In this document: piece by piece, positions 56,725 through 64,000 of the stretch | How the letters are laid out: every line of letters starts with the position of its first letter | How positions within the stretch are numbered: the first letter of the stretch is position 1 | Assembly: GCA_963691705.1 (NCBI GenBank) | Contig: OY829540.1 | Span: forward strand, 6,152,001 to 6,216,000 | DNA length: 64,000 bases | DNA from: Viola odorata | Lineage: Eukaryota > Streptophyta > Magnoliopsida > Malpighiales > Violaceae | Direction: 5' to 3' | Translations under genes and position numbers: made by a program | Notes under the pieces: model-generated | Databases searched by the model: none | The model's input: the letters and a program-made list of their open reading frames with translations, nothing else | Told to the model about the DNA's origin: nothing

Positions 56725-59700
56725 CTAGTTATAACTCCATTCCATCCCATCTTCCATAAACTCTCCTCCATTTAAAATCTCAAAACCTTCCGCAATTTCT
56801 TCATCACTGCTATCTTCCTCGTCGATACTGTACAGAGTTCTGACATCTTTCCAGTATAGGAAGTTCGGTCTGATGAAATTTCTAAGAAAATTACCAGAAA
56901 AAACAGGAAAATGAAGTAATAATATTAGTAAAATACGCGTGTGAAGAACTTGTCACATAACAACAATGTCAAAGGCTAAGAATTTAAACCTGTCACATGT
57001 TTTCAGCAAACATGGGTCAAATGGGAAAAACATGTCCAGCGTACCAAAGTCCCTGGAAATATCTGATTCCAACATATCGTTGAAAATAAATGTTTCATTT
57101 TTGGACAAGGGAAATAGATGTGCAGCATTGGCTTGTTTGAGAAACTCTTCTACAATAGATGGTAGGCAAACCTGTTCATCAGAGAAACGCCAGAAGGTCA
57201 GCACCACAATTCTATAAGTTCCATAGCGGTAGATGCTTTATTTTTTATTTTTTCTATAAAAAGAATCTAAAAGTTTCTAGTATACACTCAAAAGTATTGC
57301 TGACCTTCAAAGGCTCCAATTTGTGTTTGAAGATGGCCTAAAAAGGCATGAGGAAAAGTTGTGATTTGAGCAAAGAATTATCCATAATCGATCTCGTGTG
57401 AAAGCAAAGCACATACATAACAGCCTAAAAGAAAACCAAGAAACCACTTGAAATTACTGCAGACATGAAAACATCAACGCGAACAATATTACGCTCAAAA
57501 GAGGATACTGAAACTTAATTTAAAAGATAGACAGTCAATTTATTGTTTAGCCATGTCACACCTGGCAGCAAGAATAGAAAAGTCTGGCTGCTTCTCGGTT
57601 CAGGTCACGACGGGCCATACAATGTTCCACACACCAATCTACCAATCTGAAATAGCACAAAAAAATGCATATTCATTCAATATCCAATCCTCAAAGCCAT
57701 ATTTCTCAGTATATTAAGTCATTGCGAGTGCCTAGAACAGACAATAATGTTCAAGAATAAATTGCATAACAAGTAGAATTTTTCAAACCTTTCCAATATC
57801 CTGGTGACTAAACCAGCAGGGAGGAACTTCCCTCGAGCCAAATAACTAGCAAGATATGCCACAGCATTCATCCTGCATAATAAAAAGTGATGAAAAGTGC
57901 ACAGAAAAGTGATCACCAATTCACAATTGCTGATTTGTAAATCCAAATACCTGGTTACATGGTTGTCACCCGTGATGAACATATCGCCGAGTATTTTGGC
58001 AAATTCGACCCCACAGTTTTCCGGATCCAGGGCACAAGCATAGAACATAACAAACTACATACATAATGTGACTATTAATGATTGCAAAATTGATGTATAT
58101 AATAAATTTTATTCCATTAGGTATACATAAAAGGAAGATAAAGCGGTACCTGAGCGAACCTTGGTTTGTCTGCGTTCAAAATTGTCATCTTGAATGAACT
58201 CAGAAGTGTTTGAAACACTTACATGTAGGGAAAGAAAAAATATTTCCTTTCGAAGCAACTTCAAGCCAGTGAAATAGATCAAGAGAGAGCTTCAGAAAAT
58301 ACCTCACTCCAATGATGTTTGTTTGCACAGGATTCAAGATGCTAAAAAATTTGCACCATCAAGTGGTCTAATAAGTCGGCGATACATTTTTACCTAAGCT
58401 CTTCTGACTTAATGTTCGTGCAAGCTGCAGGGATACATTGTGTTAGTTTCCACACAGTTTGTTTTGGGATTGCCAGACAATATGAAATTCAATCTTCAAA
58501 GAAAATAGCTTAATCTGTTCAACAAGTGAGCATGGTCACATCTAGCATTACACATATACCAAGAGCTAGAATTGACTAGCCAGTGCTGGGTGACCAGAAG
58601 CATTGTACAACGAGAAGTTTCGTATTACTTTCTAAAAAAGTAGACAAGGTTCAAAGTGGGGATGTACAATGTAATTTGGATGTAAATGGAGGATCCTTTT
58701 TGCCTTTCAACTCAAGCCTAATGCTTAGATCCTACAAGCAAAAGTAGAATGGACATTCTTGCAATGACTGATTGTCCATATGACTAATTCAATGAGTCAT
58801 TATAACCTTAATCCAAGTGGCTACTGCACTCATCAGTTCTACTTCAACCAGGAAAGAGATGTCTCCAATCAATCTCCTACACTAAAATCCACATGATGTG
58901 CAGGTGGACATCTATACCTATTCATATTTGTCTGATCCAGACTACCATTGAACTTTGGGAAACAAAAAAAACTGTGGAATGTGAATCATACATCACCATC
59001 ATCAGCAACTGTCTCATCCTCACCTTCCAGTTCCATAAAAAAGATGCCTTTAGAAGAGCCCTCCCGTAGAAGATCATCGGAACCAATATCCACCTACAAA
59101 GGAAGGTGCCGTACATCATTAGATACATGCAAAGATGAGACAATTTTCAAGAACTGGCTTATTTTATGAACTTACATCCAAACCTATCAACACATCCACC
59201 ACTGCCATAAGCATAGTTCTGCAAAGAAAATCTCTAATTGCACCACTATCCAACCTCAACATGTTCTTCACGTACTCAGTCTGTGAAAAGAGCGCACATA
59301 AGATCTTTCAGGTATATTATCAAGAATGGCAATCCAACATGATACACAACTCTGATGCAGCCAGTGGTAAATGCATCCAATTATCAATGATATGTTCTCT
59401 TTCAGGAGTATTATAAGCGATAAATTGCAACAGAACCAGCAAGCTCAGCTAAAACAATTGAAGGGAAAAAGAGGGCAAGCATAACATTTAGTGATCCAAC
59501 AACACGTGCTGCCAACAAAACTGAACATCCATATTAAGGGAGAAGAACTCTAATCTAATACTGCTACTTTAACTCTTTGATGGTGATTTTACCTACCGGA
59601 AATTGTGAAGTTAGGCTACAAGTAAAACATAAAGAAAAAGGGAACTGCACAAACTTTTAGCCATCCAACAAACCAGAAATCTGTCTATGAATAATTTGAC

Positions 59701-61214
59701 AAAGTTATAAAGAAATATCCAATCCATCAGTGCCACTATGAACTCACCCGATATTCTAAACAATCCTTCTCATGATGCTTTTTAAATGTCATTAGCATCC
59801 CATGATAAACTATTGATTGTAATCTCAACGCCGTCATAGGCACCAAGTTAATAATATCTTGTAGAGCTTTATGGATCCGAGAAAGAACTTGTTCCTTTGT
59901 AGCTTGGCCACGCACTTGTTTCAGCATATCGATCATATACATTGGTGGTGCAACATTTCTTACAAGCATAGCCAGACATGTATCAACATTTTTTGCATTT
60001 GAAGTTGCCTGAAGAGTGATACAGAGGAAATTAAGCATGAGTTGTCCTACACAATAACATACTGCTCTAGACCGTCATTTAACCACATACCAAAGATTTA
60101 ATCAGTGTAATCAGGGAATCCATCACATATGGTCCATATTTCCACATATTCATCCCAAAAACCTGACAAGACAGATAATGAAAGATAAAACACCCATGAT
60201 GCATGACACATGGGTTTACACAATTGATCTAACTGAAACAAACTTGCAAAATCAAGAAGTGTGCCATGGTAAGTTCCGTCTATATAAGAAGCAGCTGCAG
60301 ATAGTACCTGAAGACTAGTCTGAAAATAGTTTACAAACAAGACTATGAGAGCTGAGAATATAAAGGATATCAAAACTACCGAGTAACAATAGTTGACATC
60401 TGTTAGTCAAAACACCAACTTGCCAAATCATGCCAACAATATGGACCAAATGCTCACTATTGGAAAGCAACTTATTGAACAGAGAATTCCTTGGCAAAAC
60501 ATGCTTCTGAAGTTAAAACTGCTCATCTTAGAAAGTGCATGAACCACCTTATAATAATCATGAAAATTGACTGTCTGACACAAGAGAAAATACTTTCCAA
60601 GAGCAGCGCAGCTTCCTCTGGGACAAAATGCTTGCAGTCATGCATAGACTTAACTAGCTGGTTGTAATCCTTGACATTACCCTAAGGCAGCAGAGTTCAG
60701 CATTATATTACTTACTAAAGCTACAATAATAGCAAAATAAACCATCATGCTCTTTGATTCAAAATTTGTGTTGATTAAAAAGCCAAGATGACCACCACTA
60801 GGCATTTCTTTGTTTTATCTTTGGTCAAGATCAGGATCATTCCCCACAACCTAAACAACCTTACAGCTCACTAAATTTCATGACCGGAACCGAACTGATC
60901 TCCAAGACAACCTTTTCTTTCGAAAAATGAACTTCGTTAATTAACAGAAAGACGGAGCATTATCCCACTTTACAAAGAAACAAACTATACAGAAGTAATG
61001 CCTAACAAAACCTTAGCCAAACCAAACTTTCAATTTCGAACTAATTAGGGAAATGCGTGTTTATAAAATTAAATTAGCATAAGGCTTGTATTTTAAAACA
61101 CTAATTACTTCAAAAGTCTTAGGAGAACCACATGCTTACCGATTTTACAGCAATAAGTGCTTCTTTGACGAAATCAACTGCTTTCCTATCACTGATGTTA
61201 ACTTCCTCCTCCAT
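56725..61214 (-). pseudogene. RRN3: RRN3/TIF-IA (RNA polymerase I initiation factor) locus, probably pseudogene
   Basis: Fifteen exon-like blocks run from ATG 61,214 to a TAG at 56,727: 61,140-61,214; about 60,598-60,681; 60,248-60,319; 60,091-60,162; 59,748-60,008; 59,176-59,280; 58,992-59,093; about 58,303-58,430; about 58,153-58,213; 57,951-58,054; 57,789-57,872; 57,562-57,646; 57,305-57,424; 56,990-57,171; 56,725-56,881. RRN3 links Pol I to SL1 at rDNA promoters. Family-like segments include RNVAPPMYMIDMLKQ, FVMFYACALDPENCG, YLASYLARGKFLPA and FFPFDPCLLK, and an acidic tail. In-frame stops occur at about 58,344 (before HLESC) and 57,325 (before AIFKHKLEPLK), with a possible third near 58,390. 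Two splice junctions do not resolve to GT-AG in frame. Most exons are otherwise well preserved, so inactivation looks recent, or the assembly has errors. Confidence 0.75.
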
Positions 61215-62403
61215 CACTGGAATCTGCTCGTAGCGTTGCGCCGCCAACTCCCAGATCAAGGATGAACCGGCGAGGTCCAGTGGCGCGCCGGCGGTGGCTG
61301 TCTGTCCCTTCTTTCGGGAGCTGCTAAGAATCCAATTCCAGTAAAATGAGTCGGCCAAGCTATTTTATAGTCTCTGTTGAACGCGCGTTTTTATAGTCCG
61401 GAGTTAGTTATTTGTATAGTTACCCCTATACTTCTACGTAATTTTTGTGGGAGTCAGTTTCTTTCTTTTATTTTGCATATTAACTCTTCAATCCTTAGGT
61501 GTTTTATATTCTCACTCTCGGATTTCTAGTCTTACAATTTACACAATCGACCCATGATGAAAGCTTGTTGTTGAATTTGAAATTTTGAAATTCCGATTCG
61601 AAATGAAATTTTATGGAGATGGAATGGAAGGAAATGAGTCTTATGTAATTACAAGATGGAACAAAATACATATCGGAATTTATTCCTAAATTACCGATGA
61701 CACCCCCTAAGGATTGGTACGTTGTTTGCTGGATGACTTAATTTTTTAACGAAAGACTCAAATTTAGATTAATAAGAAACTTAAATTTAAGACTTTGTTC
61801 TCGTTACTTTGTAAAAATATTATCGAGTCACAAACTTATTCAGAGTTAAATGATCTATTTGATATAAAATATTAATTGTCGTATTTTTTGGTGCTAAATG
61901 CACAAAAAAACCACTACGATAAAAGAAAAGAGGAATAATTTAGGGGGATTCTAACTTTATCGAAATTTCAACCCTATACAATAAAGTTTTAAATATTAGG
62001 AGTATTTTATTTTATTTTACTTTTACTTTTACTTTTAAAAAAAAAAGAAATAGGACCAGAGAAGATGCAAATGATCCGGAAACTGTTTGGCAAGTGAGTG
62101 ATGTGTCTAAGAGCAAATTAATATAATGTGCAAGATTTTTTTATTTTTTAAGGGAATAATGTGCAAGATCTTGGTTCTTCTTTTCTTGTTTGGAATCTTG
62201 TTCCTCATTGACTACTTTCATCAAGACCAAGGACATCATAATTCAGACACATTCATTCTTTTCTGCACCATACTAACTGTAAAAGAGTGGGAAAAAGGGG
62301 AAGAAACAGCAAAAAGTAGTTTTTTTATCAACTCCCCATCTCTTCTTGAACTTATTGACAACTTCACTTGTAGCAAATCTGATCTCATTTTCCAGCAAAA
62401 CAA
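61215..62403. other. Intergenic region between divergent RRN3-like locus and LRR gene
   Basis: The first 150 bases extend the RRN3-like frame upstream without an ATG (only a TTG at 61,358, after an in-frame stop). The rest is AT-rich and must hold the promoters of both divergent loci. A small plus-strand frame at 62,126-62,425 has a hydrophobic start but overlaps the LRR start in another frame and is not called. Confidence 0.5.
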
Positions 62404-64000
62404 ATGGCTACTCGGCTGCTATTAGCTATAGCATTCTCAGTTATAGCAGTTGCAGAAGGAAAGCAAGATTTTGGCAAACAATGCCATTCCAGTGACCTGA
62501 ATGGTCTAACAAGTTTCAAGGCAAGAATCCATGTCGATACTTCCGGCCGGCTCGCGAAATGGGAAGGGGGTAATTGCTGTGACTGGGAAGGGATTCTTTG
62601 CAACAACACGACTGGCAGAGTGACGGAAATATGTCTTCCAGGATTCATTTCCACAGATGATTTCGTTTTCCAATCCAAGATGACAGGTTGGCTGTCCCCT
62701 TCAATAACTCTTCTCTGCTTTCTTGAAGTCATTGATCTTGGTGGTCTCATAGGACTTGCTGGAAGAATCCCTCCTATGATCGGATTCTACCTCCCGAGGC
62801 TACGAAAACTTTATCTGTATGGCAACATGATCACTGGCACAATACCAGATAGTATCGGTAAGCTGTCGAAACTTGAAGAACTTCACTTGCATGAGAATAA
62901 ACTATCTGGTCATGTTCCACCAAGCCTTGGCGGTCTTAGAAGTCTTAATCAACTACTTCTCTATTCGAATGAACTTACCGGTGTCATTCCTGAATCATTA
63001 ACAAACTTGACAGAACTGGTGCATTTAGATCTTCATACCAATTTTCTAACTGGTCACATACCTGGGAAGATTGGAAAATTACAGGTATTGGAGAGCATTG
63101 ATCTTTCAAACAACCTGTTAAGAGGGGAGATTCCAAATTCGTTAACAAACCTAAATGCTCTTTCTGAGCTGTACTTGGATGCAAATTTCCTTGAGGGAGC
63201 AATCCCATTTCCATCAAGTTTTGGTCAAATGTCTTCCCTAGGGTTCCTTAGACTGAATGATAACAACTTAACCGGGACAATACCACCCACTTTTGGGTAT
63301 TTGGTTTCCCTCAAAAGAGTCTCCCTGGCAAATAACAAGCTTGAAGGAGCAGTTCCTGCTAGTGTGGGTAATCTATCAGCATTAACTGAGTTGTACGTCG
63401 GTGGCAATCAACTGTTTGGCCAAATACCAAATTCAATTGGTAAACTCTCTCAACTTCTTCTCTTCAGTGTATCCCACAATAGGCTTCAAGGACCACTGTC
63501 TCATGAGTTATCTTCCCTCCAAAATCTCCAAACACTAGATTTGTCATTCAACCATTTTAACCTCATCGCCTTCCCCAAATGGCTAGCAGAACTACCATCA
63601 CTTTCCCAAATATACTTGGCTGGATGCGGAATTCAAGGAGAGTTTCCAGAATTCTTGCGAGCAACTCCAAGTCCAATACAGGAGCTAGACTTATCAGTTA
63701 ATAATCTCACTGGAGATCTTCCCGCATGGCTAGGAAGCCTTTCACAGCTCTACTCATTAAATCTTTCAAGGAATTCACTAGTATCAGGAATCCCAGAATC
63801 GGTCGCAAGTTTGGAGCATTTAGGTGTGCTAGATCTCCACTCGAACAAGCTAACAGGTCCCATAAATAATGTCTTTCTGTCAAGAAGTGCATTCCCTGAT
63901 GGCTTACTGACATATGTTGATCTTTCTGATAACTTGTTCTCAAATGGCATCAAGCAAATTGGAAAGGGAGCACAATCTAGGATTCTGTATCTAAACCTGT
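62404..64000 (+). CDS. Secreted leucine-rich repeat protein, partial at window end
   Basis: The frame is open from ATG 62,404 to the window edge (over 530 codons, no stop). A signal peptide (MATRLLLAIAFSVIAVAEG) is followed by an LRRNT_2-type cap (CHSSDLNGLTSFKARI; GGNCCDWEGILCNN with paired Cys). About 15 plant-type extracellular LRRs follow with cores such as LRKLYLYGNMITGTIPDSIG and LSELYLDANFLEGAIP. One repeat is irregular (FNLIAFPKWLAELPSLSQIY). It resembles receptor-like proteins of the DRT100/FLOR1-related group, or an RLK ectodomain. Whether a membrane span or kinase follows cannot be seen. No intron is evident. Confidence 0.9.
   Translation, partial: MATRLLLAIAFSVIAVAEGKQDFGKQCHSSDLNGLTSFKARIHVDTSGRLAKWEGGNCCDWEGILCNNTTGRVTEICLPGFISTDDFVFQSKMTGWLSPSITLLCFLEVIDLGGLIGLAGRIPPMIGFYLPRLRKLYLYGNMITGTIPDSIGKLSKLEELHLHENKLSGHVPPSLGGLRSLNQLLLYSNELTGVIPESLTNLTELVHLDLHTNFLTGHIPGKIGKLQVLESIDLSNNLLRGEIPNSLTNLNALSELYLDANFLEGAIPFPSSFGQMSSLGFLRLNDNNLTGTIPPTFGYLVSLKRVSLANNKLEGAVPASVGNLSALTELYVGGNQLFGQIPNSIGKLSQLLLFSVSHNRLQGPLSHELSSLQNLQTLDLSFNHFNLIAFPKWLAELPSLSQIYLAGCGIQGEFPEFLRATPSPIQELDLSVNNLTGDLPAWLGSLSQLYSLNLSRNSLVSGIPESVASLEHLGVLDLHSNKLTGPINNVFLSRSAFPDGLLTYVDLSDNLFSNGIKQIGKGAQSRILYLNL

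Noticed and set aside
61119..61358. Extended N-terminus of RRN3 from a TTG
   Set aside because: There is no ATG in the extension and a stop lies just before it, so the ATG at 61,214 was used.

Overview
The window looks like nuclear DNA of a flowering plant, most likely a eudicot. It has spliced genes with GT-AG introns, plant-only families (tau glutathione S-transferase, WAK-type extracellular protein, land-plant GPAT, Hyp O-galactosyltransferase, P-class PPR), a nuclear tRNA-Gly, AT-rich intergenic DNA with many MITEs, and nested Ty3/Gypsy retrotransposons. I cannot name the species.

Left arm (1-22 kb): noncoding DNA with a SINE-like sequence; a two-exon tau GST (minus); tRNA-Gly(GCC) (minus); an intronless P-class PPR gene (minus); a two-exon WAK galacturonan-binding-domain protein (plus); and a seven-exon galectin-domain/GT31 hydroxyproline O-galactosyltransferase (minus). 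Then come several inverted-repeat elements, including a Stowaway MITE nested inside a larger long-TIR element, and a broken fragment of an AVT1-type amino-acid transporter.

Centre (22,224-49,171): a nested transposon block about 27 kb long. The outermost layer has about 280-bp terminal inverted repeats and a perfect 9-bp target duplication, as in Mutator-like elements. Inside is a Harbinger-like pair of 19-bp TIRs flanked by TTA (22,612-47,837). Inside that are a gag-only Gypsy remnant and an Athila-like retrotransposon (26,193-46,606; 5-bp TSD ATGTC). The Athila copy contains a chromovirus (28,326-36,677; 5-bp TSD GTGGA), and the chromovirus RNase H/integrase junction holds a 1.5-kb insertion with a near-perfect 9-bp duplication. 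All these retroelement coding regions are broken. No transposase was seen, so the two outer layers look non-autonomous.

Right arm (49-64 kb): a two-exon sn-2 GPAT (plus) with a hairpin MITE in its 3' flank; a six-exon EXO84 exocyst subunit (plus); tail-to-tail with it, an RRN3/TIF-IA locus (minus) with at least two in-frame stops and damaged splice sites, probably a pseudogene; and the start of a long LRR protein (plus) that runs off the end.

The genes do not form a pathway. They are ordinary housekeeping, cell-wall and defence genes around a large transposon nest. The most unusual signals are the layered insertions, each with its own target duplication; a 13-copy array built on the palindrome GCGTCATGACGC near the right Harbinger-like end; and a short motif (TTCGGGACCTTGAA and variants) scattered dozens of times through LTRs, noncoding DNA and coding DNA of the Athila-like element only. 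Exon boundaries, repeat ends and difference counts were all worked out by eye.
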